From Sphingobium bisphenolivorans (lineage in GTDB: Bacteria > Pseudomonadota > Alphaproteobacteria > Sphingomonadales > Sphingomonadaceae): DNA of 64,000 nucleotides. Under the pieces are notes generated by a model. It was given only the letters and a program-made list of their open reading frames with translations, did not search any database and was not told the origin of the DNA. This document shows, piece after piece, positions 26,101 to 35,945 of this stretch. The stretch covers positions 86,138 to 150,137 of the forward strand of contig NZ_ASTG01000013.1 of assembly GCF_000412635.1 (NCBI RefSeq), in the 5' to 3' direction. A program made the translations under genes and the position numbers. The stretch's first letter is position 1. Each line of letters opens with the position of its first letter.

Positions 26101-26508
26101 TCAAGTCTTTGACAAAGCGAGAATATGGTTGAACTCCGCCTCTGTGAGCGGCGCTACGGAAAGCCGTGACTGCCGCAAAATGACCATATCGGCCAGCGCC
26201 GGATCGGCCTTCATCGTTTTCAAGGACACCGGCTTCGCAAGCTTTTGCCTGGGTGCGACATGGACGGCGATCCACTTGCCGCTCTGGTCCGTACTGTCGG
26301 GCGCTGCCTCCTCCACAATCTCCATGATTCCAACAGCTTCAAGGCCAATATTGCTGTGGTAGAAGAGCGCCAGATCGCCCTTCCGCATCGTCTTCATGTG
26401 AAGCTGCGCCGCATGATTGCGTACCCCGTCCCACTCCGCTTTTCGCTTGGCGACCAGATCGTCATAGGAAAAAACGTCGGGTTCCGATTTCATCAGCCAA
26501 TAGTTCAT
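26101..26508 (-). CDS. EVE-domain protein
   Basis: A 135-residue EVE-domain protein, related to PUA-like folds that bind modified bases. It begins MNYWLMKSEPDVFSYDDL and has WDGVRNHAAQLHMKTMRKGDLALFYHSNI, the family's conserved block, followed by GIMEIVEEAAPDSTDQSG. Its ligand in bacteria is not established. The ATG at 26508 is chosen because it matches the family's start; the longer frame upstream is not conserved. It is divergent from the oxygenase gene with a 107-base gap. Confidence 0.9.
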   Translation of the reverse strand: MNYWLMKSEPDVFSYDDLVAKRKAEWDGVRNHAAQLHMKTMRKGDLALFYHSNIGLEAVGIMEIVEEAAPDSTDQSGKWIAVHVAPRQKLAKPVSLKTMKADPALADMVILRQSRLSVAPLTEAEFNHILALSKT

Positions 26509-26615
26509 AGCCGTTTCTTGCATCAGCGCGGCGGCGCGATCAAGGATGGCGCCTGTCACGGCGCCCCATGCCGGGGTGCCTGCTCGAAACTGGAGACAAG
26601 AAGGTGCCGCAATCG

Positions 26616-27545
26616 ATGTCGGGCAGCGTCCCGCTTCTGTCCATGGCCGACCTATCCAAGGCCGCCTTCGCCGCGGAACTGGGGAGTTCGTTCAAACGGT
26701 TCGGCTTCGCCATGGTGAAGGACCATGGCATGGACCCGTCCCTGATCGCGAAAGGCTGGGCAATGGCGCGCGACTTCTTCGACTTGCCCGAAGCAGCCAA
26801 GCGCCGCTACGACGCGAGCCTTAACGGCGGGCAGCGCGGCTATACCGCTTTCGGCAAGGAAATCGCCAAGGGCGCGAGCGAGAACGACCTCAAGGAATTC
26901 TGGCATGTCGGCCGCGACCTGCCACAGGGTCATCCGCTCTGCGCGACCATGCCGGCCAATGTCTGGCCGGCAGAGATGGCGGAGTTCAAGCCCATCTTCG
27001 CCCAACTCTATGCCGAATTCGACGGGGTCGGACGTGAGCTTCTCTCCGCCATCGCGCTCTATCTCGGGCTTGAGGAGCGCTGGTTCGACAGTGCCATCGA
27101 GAACGGAAATTCCATCCTGCGCCTGCTGCACTATCCGCCGGTGTCACCGCAAGCGCCCGGCATCCGCGCGGGGGCGCATGAAGACATCAACCTCATCACG
27201 CTGCTCCTTGGGGCGGAAGAAGGCGGGCTCGAACTGAAGGACCGGGAGGGCAACTGGGTACCGGTCGTTCCGCCGCCGGGTGCGCTGGCAATCAATGTCG
27301 GCGACATGCTGCAGCGCCTGACCAACCATTATCTGCCATCCACCAGCCATCGTGTGGTCAATCCGCCGGCCGACCGCCGTGGCGTCTCACGTTATTCCAT
27401 GCCCTTCTTTCTTCATCTGCGGCCGGATTTCCTGATCGACGCCCTGCCGCAATGCGTAGACGCAGCGCATCCCCGCCGTGAGCCGCCCATTACGGCGCAC
27501 GACTATCTGACCGAGCGGCTACGCGACATCGGCCTCATCAAATAG
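26616..27545 (+). CDS. Isopenicillin N synthase-like 2OG-Fe(II) oxygenase
   Basis: A 309-residue non-heme iron oxygenase. The N-terminal part resembles DIOX_N (FGFAMVKDHGMD) and the C-terminal jelly-roll has the iron ligands in GAHEDINLITLL (HxD) and TSHRVVNPP (His), with RYSMPFF carrying the RxS that binds 2-oxoglutarate. The substrate is unknown; such proteins act on plant hormones, amino acids or aliphatic compounds. Start 26616 follows the ribosome binding sequence ggagacaagaagg; the longer frame to 26568 lacks one. It is convergent with folB, with 14 bases between the genes. Confidence 0.88.
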   Translation: MSGSVPLLSMADLSKAAFAAELGSSFKRFGFAMVKDHGMDPSLIAKGWAMARDFFDLPEAAKRRYDASLNGGQRGYTAFGKEIAKGASENDLKEFWHVGRDLPQGHPLCATMPANVWPAEMAEFKPIFAQLYAEFDGVGRELLSAIALYLGLEERWFDSAIENGNSILRLLHYPPVSPQAPGIRAGAHEDINLITLLLGAEEGGLELKDREGNWVPVVPPPGALAINVGDMLQRLTNHYLPSTSHRVVNPPADRRGVSRYSMPFFLHLRPDFLIDALPQCVDAAHPRREPPITAHDYLTERLRDIGLIK

Positions 27546-27559
27546 CAACAGGGGCAGAA

Positions 27560-27943
27560 TTATTTCCGGCAGCGGCCGAGCGTGATGCCGATTTCCTCGT
27601 TGCGCTCGCTCAGCGCCAGCTTCACGATCTTCACTTCGACATGCGTGACCCTGTCATCCTGCAGGAAGATCGTGTCGATGATGTGGTCGGCCACCGCCTC
27701 GATTAGCGTGAAATGCTGACCTTCGGGCAAGGCGCTGGTGGCCGCATGCTTCAGATCCATGTAATTTTTGGACCGGGATAGCGGGGTCGCCGGATTATAA
27801 TGATCCGAGATTTTAAGGCGCGCCCGTATCGAGATGCGGAGCGGCTGAGGCAGGTGCGTCTCCTCGGAATAGATGCCGGTCAAGACATCAACATCGAGGT
27901 TATTCACCTCCAAATACAGAAAATCGTCAAATCCGCTGTTCAT
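27560..27943 (-). CDS. folB: Dihydroneopterin aldolase-like protein
   Basis: FolB splits dihydroneopterin to give 6-hydroxymethyl-dihydropterin in folate synthesis. The 127-residue protein contains LTGIYSEETHLPQPLRISI, the family's N-terminal block with the acidic catalytic residue, and the middle MDLKHAATSALPEGQHFTLIEAVADHI, corresponding to the substrate-binding region. A lysine appears in the C-terminal strand VEVKIVKLALSE, in the position of the conserved catalytic lysine. The ATG at 27943 is the family-consistent start, since codons upstream are antisense to the GNAT gene. No other folate gene is adjacent. Confidence 0.78.
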   Translation of the reverse strand: MNSGFDDFLYLEVNNLDVDVLTGIYSEETHLPQPLRISIRARLKISDHYNPATPLSRSKNYMDLKHAATSALPEGQHFTLIEAVADHIIDTIFLQDDRVTHVEVKIVKLALSERNEEIGITLGRCRK

Positions 27944-28069
27944 AGCTCGCCATATCCAGCCAGTTCCTGCTTGGGGAACGGCATAGTTTAGTCTTTTATT
28001 TTGCGAAGCAGGCGCTAAAGCCCGCCGCTCTCGGCGCGCCCATGCGCCATTGCGGACGGATCGGCAAGC

Positions 28070-28588
28070 GTGTCTGTTATAGTGCCCCTGAACATTATAG
28101 CGCAAGACGCCATCGAGCGGCTGCTGGACGCCGCCTTCGGCCCCGATCGGCACGGACGCACCGCCTATCTGATTCGCAATGGCATGCCCTGGCTGCCCGA
28201 CCTTTCCTTCGGCGTCGAGGATGAGCGGGGGGAACTGGTCGGATCGCTGCAAAGCTGGCCGATCGCCTTGACGCATGACGACGGGACGCAGACTCCCCTC
28301 ATCATGATCGGCCCGGTCGCGGTCGACCCGGCGCTGCAGCGTACGGGCCATGGCCGCGCGATGATGGATGCCGTCGTCACGGCAGCCCGCGCGCATCGCA
28401 GCGATCCGCTGATGATGATCGGCGATCCGGAATATTATGGCCGCTTCTGGGGCTTTTCGGCGAACGGCACCGGCGGCTGGCAGTGCCCAGGCCCGTTCGA
28501 GCGCCGCCGCCTGCTGGCCCTTTCCGTCGACGGCAACCCGGTGGGCGGGACCGGCATGCTCAGCCCGAGAATCACGATCCCGGCCTGA
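28070..28588 (+). CDS. GNAT-family N-acetyltransferase
   Basis: A 172-residue acetyltransferase. The fold is indicated by IMIGPVAVDPALQRTGHGRAMMDAVV, which is the acetyl-CoA-binding loop (Q/RxxGxG/A) of GNAT enzymes, and a following PLMMIGDPEYYGRFWGFSAN segment like that of YhbS-type proteins. The start is a GTG at 28070 and no ATG fits. The acetyl acceptor cannot be predicted. Divergent from folB. Confidence 0.83.
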   Translation: MSVIVPLNIIAQDAIERLLDAAFGPDRHGRTAYLIRNGMPWLPDLSFGVEDERGELVGSLQSWPIALTHDDGTQTPLIMIGPVAVDPALQRTGHGRAMMDAVVTAARAHRSDPLMMIGDPEYYGRFWGFSANGTGGWQCPGPFERRRLLALSVDGNPVGGTGMLSPRITIPA

Positions 28589-28632
28589 AATTCCCTTTTG
28601 CGTTCGGCCTCACGCCCACCTATCTCGGCCGC

Positions 28633-29199
28633 ATGCCGATGCAACCTCTCCCCGATCTCGCCAGCCTTTCCCTGGCCGAAATCGCGCGCCTGCTCGCCGA
28701 TAAGCGGCTTCCGCCGGTTGAAAAGTGGAACCCGGATCATTGCGGCGACAGTGACATGCGCATCGCGCGTGACGGCACATGGTTCCATCAGGGATCGCCG
28801 ATCGGCCGGGAAGCGATGGTCCGTCTGTTTTCGACCATCCTGCGGCGGGAGGCCGACGGCACCTTCGTCCTGGTAACTCCAGTCGAGAAGCTGTCGATCG
28901 AAGTGGAGGACGCGCCCTTCACCGCGGTGGAACTCAAGACCGAAGGCGAAGGCCGCGCCCGGTCGATGGCCTTTCGCCTGAATACGGGCGACCTGGTCAC
29001 GGCGGGCCCGGACAACACGCTTGTCCTGCGCGAAACGCCAGACGGCCCCCATCCCTATCTTCATGTTCGGGCGGGGCTGGAGGCGCTGATCAGCCGCAGC
29101 GTCTATTATGAACTGATGAACCTCGCGCTTGATGAAGCAGCCGATCCTGTCGGCCTGTGGAGTGACGGTGCCTTCTTCGCGCTGGATGGGTCGGCATGA
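28633..29199 (+). CDS. DUF1285 family protein
   Basis: A 188-residue protein of the DUF1285 family, with the core PPVEKWNPDHCGDSDMRIARDGTWFHQGSPIGREAMVRLF (conserved cysteine and DMRI-type block) and later LNTGDLVTAGPDN and PHPYLHVRAGLEALISR. The function is unknown. The start at 28633 (MPMQPLPDL) is the first ATG that leaves the family core intact; an in-frame ATG at 28639 is also possible. The stop overlaps the ATG of the Nudix gene (ATGA). Confidence 0.85.
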   Translation: MPMQPLPDLASLSLAEIARLLADKRLPPVEKWNPDHCGDSDMRIARDGTWFHQGSPIGREAMVRLFSTILRREADGTFVLVTPVEKLSIEVEDAPFTAVELKTEGEGRARSMAFRLNTGDLVTAGPDNTLVLRETPDGPHPYLHVRAGLEALISRSVYYELMNLALDEAADPVGLWSDGAFFALDGSA

Positions 29200-29807
29200 A
29201 GCTGGCTGACCGGCTGCGAGCCGCACTGCAGGAAGGGCATGAACGCGACATCGGCTTGATCGCTTCGGATACGCGCGACCCGCGCATCCTCGGTGACCTG
29301 GCCCTCGCGCCCGCAGCCGTCCTCGTCGCGATCACGGATCGACCGGAGCCAGGACTCATCCTGACCGAGCGCTCCGCCGCGTTGCGCAAGCATGCGGGCC
29401 AGGTGGCCTTCCCCGGCGGCCGCGTCGATGACACCGACGCGGACGAAATCGCCGGCGCGCTCCGCGAAGCGCATGAGGAGATCGGCTTGCCCCCCTCAGC
29501 GGTAGAGGTCATAGGGATAACGGACCGTTATCATACCTTCACCGGCTTCGACATCGTGCCCGTGCTGGGGGTCATCCCTCCCGACCTCCCCCTCATTCCC
29601 CATGTCGATGAAGTGGCGGACTGGTTCGAAGTGCCCTTGGCTTTCGCCCTCGATCCAGCCAATCGCGTTCAAAAATCCATCGAGTTCCAAGGGTCTGAGC
29701 GGCATTATTACGAGATCATGTGGCAAGGCCGCCGAATTTGGGGCATCACCGCCGCGATCCTGATCAATCTTTCGCGACGGCTGGGTCATGACCACGCGGC
29801 TACCTGA
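29196..29807 (+). CDS. Nudix hydrolase, CoA pyrophosphatase-like
   Basis: A 203-residue Nudix hydrolase. The Nudix box is complete, GGRVDDTDADEIAGALREAHEEIGL (GX5EX7REXXEEXGU), and it is preceded by the family's LTERSAALRKHAGQVAFPGG, typical of CoA pyrophosphatases such as NudL. It would cleave CoA, ADP-sugar or related diphosphates. Coupled to DUF1285 by ATGA overlap and followed by the CCA enzyme with a 20-base overlap, so all three are probably in one operon. Confidence 0.9.
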   Translation: MKLADRLRAALQEGHERDIGLIASDTRDPRILGDLALAPAAVLVAITDRPEPGLILTERSAALRKHAGQVAFPGGRVDDTDADEIAGALREAHEEIGLPPSAVEVIGITDRYHTFTGFDIVPVLGVIPPDLPLIPHVDEVADWFEVPLAFALDPANRVQKSIEFQGSERHYYEIMWQGRRIWGITAAILINLSRRLGHDHAAT

Positions 29808-30999
29808 CGCCCCCTGGCGTCACCGGCGGGGGCTGGACGCTCTGCTCCGCGCGCTCGGGGCTGACCAGAGCCTGTCGCGTTTTGTCGGGGGCGCGGTCAG
29901 GGACGGCCTCCTTGGCCTCGCGGTCAACGATCTGGACATCGCAACGGTGCTGCAACCCAACGACGTCATGGACCGATTGCAAGGCGCCGGGATAAAGGCC
30001 GTCCCCACCGGCATCGATCATGGGACGGTCACCGCGGTGATCGAGAAGTGGCCTGTCGAGATCACCACCTTGCGCCGGGATGTCAGCACGGATGGCCGCC
30101 GCGCCACGATCGCCTATACGGACGATTGGCAGGAGGACGCAGCCCGGCGCGACTTCACCATCAACGCGCTCTATGCCGACCCCATCTCGCACGAGATCAC
30201 GGATTTCTTCGGCGGAGTTGCCGATCTGGAAGCGCGGCGTGTGCGCTTCATCGGCGACGCGGCGACCCGGATCGCGGAAGATCATCTGCGCATCCTGCGA
30301 TATTTCCGGTTCCTCGCCCGCTTCGGGAATGACGAACCGGACCCCGCTTCCTACGAGGCATGCCGGTCGGCGGCCAACAGCCTGATGGCGCTCTCCCGCG
30401 AGCGGATCGCTGATGAGCTGCTGAAGCTGCTGGCGGTCGATCACCCGCTCGCATCGGTTCGGCTGCTGATCGATGGGGGCATTCTGCTTCCCGTCCTTCC
30501 GGAAATCGATCGGAGCAGTCTTGCAAGACTGACCCTGCTGGTCACGCGCGAAGCCGACGCTTCGGTCCAGCCCTCCGCCTTGCGCCGCCTCGCCGCCCTG
30601 CTCCCGCCCGATCCAAGTATCGCGGACCAGGTCGGCGCGCGCCTTAAGCTCTCCAACAAGGCGCGCAAACGGCTCGCCACCGCGCTCGAAGGATCAGGAG
30701 GCGCAAGCTCGCCACGCGCGCTCGCGTTCGAGATCGGCGTGGAGGGAGCGATCGATCGCATCCTGCTCGATCCGACGACCGATGTTAACGAAATGAAGCT
30801 GCTTGATGGCTGGTCGCCGCCGCGCCTGCCGATCGGTGGCGGTGCCCTCATAGCGCGAGGCTTGCAGCCCGGTCCCGATGTCGCGAAGGCGCTACAGATG
30901 GTCGAGCGAGAGTGGGTTGCCGAAGGCTTCCCGGACGGGGAACGGGTCGCCCGGATCGCGGATCAGATCGTTTCGAAATTCCAGCGCGCGCGCCAGTAA
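29788..30999 (+). CDS. cca: CCA tRNA nucleotidyltransferase / poly(A) polymerase family
   Basis: A 403-residue class II nucleotidyltransferase that adds or repairs CCA at tRNA 3' ends. The N-terminal part has FVGGAVRDGLLGLAVNDLDIAT, the GS-loop and the catalytic DxD pair, then ARRDFTINALYADP and DLEARRVRFIGD, all family signatures. The C-terminal half is helical. It overlaps the Nudix gene at the start and the convergent GGDEF-EAL gene at the end (37 bases). Because tRNA genes like the tRNA-Thr here encode CCA, it may mainly repair ends. Confidence 0.93.
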   Translation: MTTRLPDAPWRHRRGLDALLRALGADQSLSRFVGGAVRDGLLGLAVNDLDIATVLQPNDVMDRLQGAGIKAVPTGIDHGTVTAVIEKWPVEITTLRRDVSTDGRRATIAYTDDWQEDAARRDFTINALYADPISHEITDFFGGVADLEARRVRFIGDAATRIAEDHLRILRYFRFLARFGNDEPDPASYEACRSAANSLMALSRERIADELLKLLAVDHPLASVRLLIDGGILLPVLPEIDRSSLARLTLLVTREADASVQPSALRRLAALLPPDPSIADQVGARLKLSNKARKRLATALEGSGGASSPRALAFEIGVEGAIDRILLDPTTDVNEMKLLDGWSPPRLPIGGGALIARGLQPGPDVAKALQMVEREWVAEGFPDGERVARIADQIVSKFQRARQ

Positions 31000-32717
31000 T
31001 CATAGGCTTCGGATTCCGGCATGGGCTTGGCGAAATAATAGCCCTGCCCCTGCCAGCACCCTAGATCCTGCAAGGCGTGCGCCAGTTCCTGCGTCTCGAT
31101 ACCCTCTGCCGTCACATTGAGGCGAAGGGAGTCCGCCAGCGACAGGATGGTTCGCACGATGACCTGCTTGTCACGATCCTCCAGCATCGAAGTGACGAAG
31201 CTTCGATCGATCTTCAATATGTCGATCGGCAGACTGTGCAGGCTTGCCAGGTTGGAATAGCCAGTGCCGAAATCGTCCATCGCCAGCGACATCTGCAAGT
31301 CCTTCAGCGCAAACAGCAGCTTGCGGGCCTTTTCAGGGTCGGCGACAATGGCGCTTTCCGTCAGTTCGGCGGTCAGCCGGTCGCCCGCAATGCCGGAAAA
31401 GCGCAGCGATTCCTCGAACATGGAAGCGACATCGTCCCGCGCCATCTGAATAGGGGACAGGTTGACATTCACGCCCACCGGCAAGGGCTGGCCGAATTTG
31501 GCATCCCATCGGCTCAGTGTCTGCGCCGCCTCATAGGCCGCCCACCGCCCGAGCGAGGTGATGAGGCCGCTTTCCTCAGCCACTGCGATGAATTCGGTCG
31601 GCGACACAGAGCCCAAATCCGGGTCATTCCAGCGGGTAAGCGCTTCAAAGCCGCTCACCTCTCCGGTCTGAAGATCGATCAGTGGCTGGAAAGCTAGCTT
31701 GAGAGCGCCCTGCGCCAAGGCATCGCGCAGGCGGCTTTCCACCGAAAAGCGCCGCTGCGCCTCCTTGAGGACGCCGTTGCGGTAGATCTCGATCTTGCCG
31801 CTGCGCTTGGCGATCTTCACCGCAGCCTGCGCCTTGCGCACCACATCGTCGGGTTCTTCGTCGATGCTCGCGGCGAGCGCGCAGCCGATCGCGCAGTCGA
31901 CCCGGATGCGCAGGTCGCTAAGCTTGATCGGCTGGTTGAGCGCTTCCTTTATCCTCTCCACGATGTGAAGAGCATCGGACAAGCCGTTGTTCAGTCGGGC
32001 AAATATCGCGAAGTCATTGCCGCCGATACGCGCCAGCACATCCCCTTGCCGAAGCGTGGATTTCAGTCGCTTCGCCACCGTGATCAGCAGCTCATCGCCG
32101 GCCATCGGTCCGAGCGATTCGTTGACCCGGCTGAACCGGCTGAGGTCGATGGCGATGATGCCGAACTGGGCCTTTTCCGGCCAGGTGCCATTGGCAAGAC
32201 GATCGTCAATCTCTTCGCCGAAGCCGGTCCTGTTCGGCAAGGCGGTCAAGCCATCGGACAGGAGCTCGCGGCGCAAATTCCTCTCGATGACCCGGTCACT
32301 GGTGCGGTCCAGCGCCGTAAACAGGAGGCGCTCGCCAATTGCGCCGCTCGCCGGCAGGCGGCCGACGGTGCAATGAAAATATTCGGGGCCAAGCCCCCCA
32401 TCCTTCCGCAGTTCGAAACTTTCCGCGGTCTTCTTCGATCGGGCGAAGCTGATCATTCGCCTGCACCATTCCGCCCTGACGGCCACGCTCGTTTCAGGGT
32501 TCATCCTCGCGCTGCGAAAGTTGCGGAGATAAGCGTCGTTCACCGATCCAACGACCAGTTCGTCGCCCTCCACATGGAGGATCGCCGCCGGATGGGGAAT
32601 CGCCGCCAACCACTGGCTGTCGCCAACACGGTCCGCCGGACGCGCAGCTTTAGGCCCGTGAAGGGCCTCTGCGTCCGGCATCTTGTCTGGCCGATGGCGC
32701 ACCGACATGGAATTCAT
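30963..32717 (-). CDS. GGDEF-EAL protein with degenerate GGDEF (probable c-di-GMP phosphodiesterase)
   Basis: A 584-residue soluble protein with a PAS-like N-terminal region, a GGDEF domain and an EAL domain. The GGDEF active site reads GGNDF in RIGGNDFAIF, so diguanylate cyclase activity is unlikely. The EAL domain keeps FEALTRW, LTESAI, the DDFGTGYSN loop and TAEGIET, so c-di-GMP hydrolysis is expected, perhaps regulated by the GGDEF domain as a GTP sensor. No transmembrane segment, HAMP or LapD-like periplasmic domain is visible. Convergent with cca and transcribed in the same direction as parC. Confidence 0.9.
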   Translation of the reverse strand: MNSMSVRHRPDKMPDAEALHGPKAARPADRVGDSQWLAAIPHPAAILHVEGDELVVGSVNDAYLRNFRSARMNPETSVAVRAEWCRRMISFARSKKTAESFELRKDGGLGPEYFHCTVGRLPASGAIGERLLFTALDRTSDRVIERNLRRELLSDGLTALPNRTGFGEEIDDRLANGTWPEKAQFGIIAIDLSRFSRVNESLGPMAGDELLITVAKRLKSTLRQGDVLARIGGNDFAIFARLNNGLSDALHIVERIKEALNQPIKLSDLRIRVDCAIGCALAASIDEEPDDVVRKAQAAVKIAKRSGKIEIYRNGVLKEAQRRFSVESRLRDALAQGALKLAFQPLIDLQTGEVSGFEALTRWNDPDLGSVSPTEFIAVAEESGLITSLGRWAAYEAAQTLSRWDAKFGQPLPVGVNVNLSPIQMARDDVASMFEESLRFSGIAGDRLTAELTESAIVADPEKARKLLFALKDLQMSLAMDDFGTGYSNLASLHSLPIDILKIDRSFVTSMLEDRDKQVIVRTILSLADSLRLNVTAEGIETQELAHALQDLGCWQGQGYYFAKPMPESEAYDYWRARWNFETI

Positions 32718-32785
32718 GTCTCCGGCCTAAATGCCATCGGTAAATATTCAGGTAACGAGCTACCTGATTTCAAACGCAGATTTTT

Positions 32786-35074
32786 TCAGAAGCGATTGTT
32801 CCGCGGGAAGCCGTTGGGCGGCATCCGCCCGGCTGCTCCCCGGGCAACGCGCCATGGCGTCATGTCCGTCTCTGTCCGCGTCCTCCCGCTTTCGCCGCCC
32901 ATGGTCCAGCTGAGACCATCGGAGACGCGAAACGCGATAGCGTCCGACAGGCCCCCGTCGCGGTAGCGCTGCATCTGCACGCCCTGGCCTCTTGCCATGC
33001 GGGGCATTTCGGCCAGGGCGAATATCAGCAGCTTCCTGTTTTCCCCAATCACAGCGATGCTGTCGGCATCCGGCGCAATGAGACGGACGACGCTGAGCTT
33101 CGCCCCGGGCCGCACATTGACCACCTGCTTGCCCTTGCGCGTTTCCGCCATCACATCGGCAACGGCAGCCACGAAGCCCCGACCGTCCGATGCCGCCAGC
33201 AACAGTTCGCCGCCGGTGCGCGCCGGCATGAAGGCGACGATGCTGCCCTGATCATCCATATCGAGCAGTGATCGCACCGGATCGCCAAAGCCCCGGCCGC
33301 CGGGCAGCTTGTCGGCGCCCAAGGTGAAAATCCGCCCCGTGGAGGTCGCCAGCAACAGCTTGTCGGTCGTCTGCGCGTGGAAGGCGATCATCGGACCGTC
33401 CCCTTCCTTGAACTTCAGCGTGTCCGCCGATGCAAGATCGCGATGGCCGCCAAGTGCCCTGATCCAGCCGCGCTCCGACAGGACCACGGTGATCGGCTCG
33501 CGCTCGATCATCGCCTCTAGGGGAATCTCGCGGGCCGGTGCCGCTTCCTCGACCAGCGTGCGCCGTCTGCCGAATTGGCTGTCCGGGGAATAGCGCTTCC
33601 TGAGATCGGCAAGGTCTTTCTTCAGCCTTGTGCGCTGCCGGGCCGGACTTTCCACCAGCTTGGTGAGTTCGTCCCGCTCCTTCAGCAATTCGGCATGTTC
33701 CCGCCGCAGTTCCATCTCTTCCAGCTTGCGCAAGGACCGCAGGCGCATGTTGAGGATCGCCTCGGCCTGGCGATCGGTAAGCTGGAACTCGTCCATCATC
33801 ACCGCCTTGGGCTCATCCTCCGTGCGGATGATCTCGATCACCCGGTCCAGGTTCAGATAGGCGATGATATAGCCGTCGAGCAGTTCCAGCCGCGCCGCGA
33901 TCTTGTCCAGCCGATGCTGCGCCCGCCGGACCAGAACGTCGATCTGGTGCTTCAGCCATTCGATCAGCAACGGCCGCAGGCCGAGCACGCGCGGCGTTCG
34001 CGTGGCATCCAGCACGTTGAGGTTCAGCGGAAAACGGTTCTCAAGGTCGGTCAGCCGGAACAGGCTGTCCATCAGCACGTCGGGATCGACCGTGCGCGCG
34101 CGTGGTTCGATGACGATGCGGATTTCCGCGTCGCTCTCATCGCGGACATCGGCAAGGATGGGCAGCTTCTTGTCGTTGATAAGCGCCGCGATCTGCTCGA
34201 TCAGCTTAGACTTCTGCACCTGAAACGGGATCTGCGTGACGATGGCTACCCACGTACCCCGCCCGCCATCCTCCTTGTGCCAGCGCGCCCGCGTCCGGAA
34301 CGAACCACGTCCGGTTGCATAAGCTTCGGATATGATCGCCTGATTATCGACCAGCACCCCGCCCGTCGGGAAATCCGGACCCCGCACGATCTGCATCAAA
34401 TCGGCATGTTCGGCATCGGGATTGTCGATCATCAGGCTGGCCGCGTCGATCAATTCGGCGACATTATGCGGGGGAATGCTGGTCGCCATGCCGACAGCGA
34501 TGCCGCTGGCGCCGTTGGCGAGCAGATTGGGGAAAAGGCCGGGAAAAACCTCCGGTTCCTCATCCTCGCCATTGTAGGTCGGGCGGAAATCGACCGTGCC
34601 TTCATCCAGCCCTGCCATAAGGTCGGCGGCCGCCTGCGTCAGCCGCGCCTCTGTATAGCGCATCGCCGCCGCATTATCGCCGTCGATATTGCCGAAATTG
34701 CCCTGTCCGTCGACCAGCGGGGTACGCAGCGAAAAGTCCTGCGCCAGACGCACCATGGCGTCATAGACCGAGGCATCGCCATGCGGGTGATATTTGCCGA
34801 TGACGTCGCCGACGACGCGCGCACATTTTTTGTAGGCGGTCGTATTCCGAGCCGGATTGGCGACCAGCACGTCAGGCGGCGCGCCGCCCGGCTCCATCCG
34901 CAGCAGGCGCATCGCCCAGAGCAGGCGACGGTGCACCGGCTTCAGCCCGTCGCGCAAATCGGGCAGCGAGCGCGCGGTGATGGTGGAGAGCGCATAGACG
35001 AGGTAGCGCTGCGACAGCGCATCGTCGAACGGGTGATCCTTGATAGCGTCGAACGGGTCGCGAAAATCGGTCAT
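32786..35074 (-). CDS. parC: DNA topoisomerase IV subunit A
   Basis: ParC is the DNA-cutting subunit of topoisomerase IV, which decatenates daughter chromosomes. The 762-residue protein starts [16 protein letters not shown] (ATG at 35074) and carries the ParC/GyrA core in order: [16 protein letters not shown], the helix around [16 protein letters not shown], and the catalytic Tyr in [11 protein letters not shown]. The C-terminal domain is shorter and has fewer pinwheel repeats than gyrA. It is identified as ParC rather than GyrA because it lacks a GyrA box and a gyrA 3' end occurs at the window start. A large open frame extending upstream to 35575 is antisense to otsB. Confidence 0.93.
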   Translation of the reverse strand: MTDFRDPFDAIKDHPFDDALSQRYLVYALSTITARSLPDLRDGLKPVHRRLLWAMRLLRMEPGGAPPDVLVANPARNTTAYKKCARVVGDVIGKYHPHGDASVYDAMVRLAQDFSLRTPLVDGQGNFGNIDGDNAAAMRYTEARLTQAAADLMAGLDEGTVDFRPTYNGEDEEPEVFPGLFPNLLANGASGIAVGMATSIPPHNVAELIDAASLMIDNPDAEHADLMQIVRGPDFPTGGVLVDNQAIISEAYATGRGSFRTRARWHKEDGGRGTWVAIVTQIPFQVQKSKLIEQIAALINDKKLPILADVRDESDAEIRIVIEPRARTVDPDVLMDSLFRLTDLENRFPLNLNVLDATRTPRVLGLRPLLIEWLKHQIDVLVRRAQHRLDKIAARLELLDGYIIAYLNLDRVIEIIRTEDEPKAVMMDEFQLTDRQAEAILNMRLRSLRKLEEMELRREHAELLKERDELTKLVESPARQRTRLKKDLADLRKRYSPDSQFGRRRTLVEEAAPAREIPLEAMIEREPITVVLSERGWIRALGGHRDLASADTLKFKEGDGPMIAFHAQTTDKLLLATSTGRIFTLGADKLPGGRGFGDPVRSLLDMDDQGSIVAFMPARTGGELLLAASDGRGFVAAVADVMAETRKGKQVVNVRPGAKLSVVRLIAPDADSIAVIGENRKLLIFALAEMPRMARGQGVQMQRYRDGGLSDAIAFRVSDGLSWTMGGESGRTRTETDMTPWRVARGAAGRMPPNGFPRNNRF

Positions 35075-35189
35075 CGCAGTGGGGAATAGCAGCGCCGCCG
35101 GAAAACGGAAACGGAGTTTACCAACGCAGGGTGGCAGATAAAGGCCAGCAAGGGCTTGCCAATTTTGGGAGAGACGCCACTTTGCGCCC

Positions 35190-35945
35190 GTGCCTGATTC
35201 TTCTCCTTCGCCCAGCCTTCCAGCACCGCCGATCGGCCTTTTGACAGGAGCGGCGCTGTTCCTCGATTTCGACGGCACGCTCGCGCCGATCGCTGATACG
35301 CCGGAGGGCGTCGTGGTCGACAAGGACCTGCTGGCGCTGCTTCGCCGCCTGCGGGACGATCTGGATGGCAGGCTGGCGATCGTCAGCGGCCGTGCGATCA
35401 CCACCTTGCGCGACCTCGGCTTTGGCGACTTCCTCCTTGCGGGAACCCACGGCCTGGAGTTCGCCGAACCCGGTTCAGCCGTCGAGGCGCCTGAAAAACT
35501 TCCTGCCGTCGATGAGGCCGCGGCGGCGTTCAGCCGCTTTGCGCATGACAAGCCTGGAATTCTCGTGGAACGCAAGTCGATCAGCGTCGGCCTGCACTTC
35601 CGGCGGGCTCCGCAATGGGGCTCGGCCGCGCGAGAACTGGCGACCGATCTGGCCGATCAGCTCGACCTCGCCGTCCAGCCGGGCAAGATGCTCTATGAGC
35701 TTCGTCCCGGCGGCGCGGACAAGGGCAGCGCGGTTCACACCCTCATGCAGCGGCCGCCCATGGCAGGGGGAACGCCCGTCTTCATCGGTGACGACGTGAC
35801 CGACGAAGAAGGCTTCGCCGCAGCCCGCGATCTGGGCGGCGCCGGCATTCTGGTCGGCCCGCCTCGCGCCACGCTGGCCGCATTCTCCTTGGAACAGGTT
35901 GCCGCCGTCAGGCATTATCTTGAACGGGGTGTTGCAGCGGATTGA
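35190..35945 (+). CDS. otsB: Trehalose-6-phosphate phosphatase
   Basis: OtsB dephosphorylates trehalose-6-phosphate to trehalose. The 251-residue HAD-fold protein has the nucleophile motif [12 protein letters not shown], the SGRA motif in [10 protein letters not shown], and the later [15 protein letters not shown] block. It begins at a GTG at 35190 with a gggagag ribosome binding site. Its stop overlaps the next gene's start in the sequence ttga. Together with otsA and the GH15 gene it forms a trehalose synthesis and turnover cluster. Confidence 0.93.
   Translation: MPDSSPSPSLPAPPIGLLTGAALFLDFDGTLAPIADTPEGVVVDKDLLALLRRLRDDLDGRLAIVSGRAITTLRDLGFGDFLLAGTHGLEFAEPGSAVEAPEKLPAVDEAAAAFSRFAHDKPGILVERKSISVGLHFRRAPQWGSAARELATDLADQLDLAVQPGKMLYELRPGGADKGSAVHTLMQRPPMAGGTPVFIGDDVTDEEGFAAARDLGGAGILVGPPRATLAAFSLEQVAAVRHYLERGVAAD

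Noticed and set aside
30963..32717. The GGDEF-EAL protein as a LapD homologue
   Set aside because: LapD has membrane helices and a periplasmic domain that binds LapG, and this protein shows neither. It is also 21 kb from the protease gene.
35075..35575. N-terminal extension of parC up to 35575
   Set aside because: The extra codons are antisense to otsB and the ATG at 35074 matches the family start [11 protein letters not shown].
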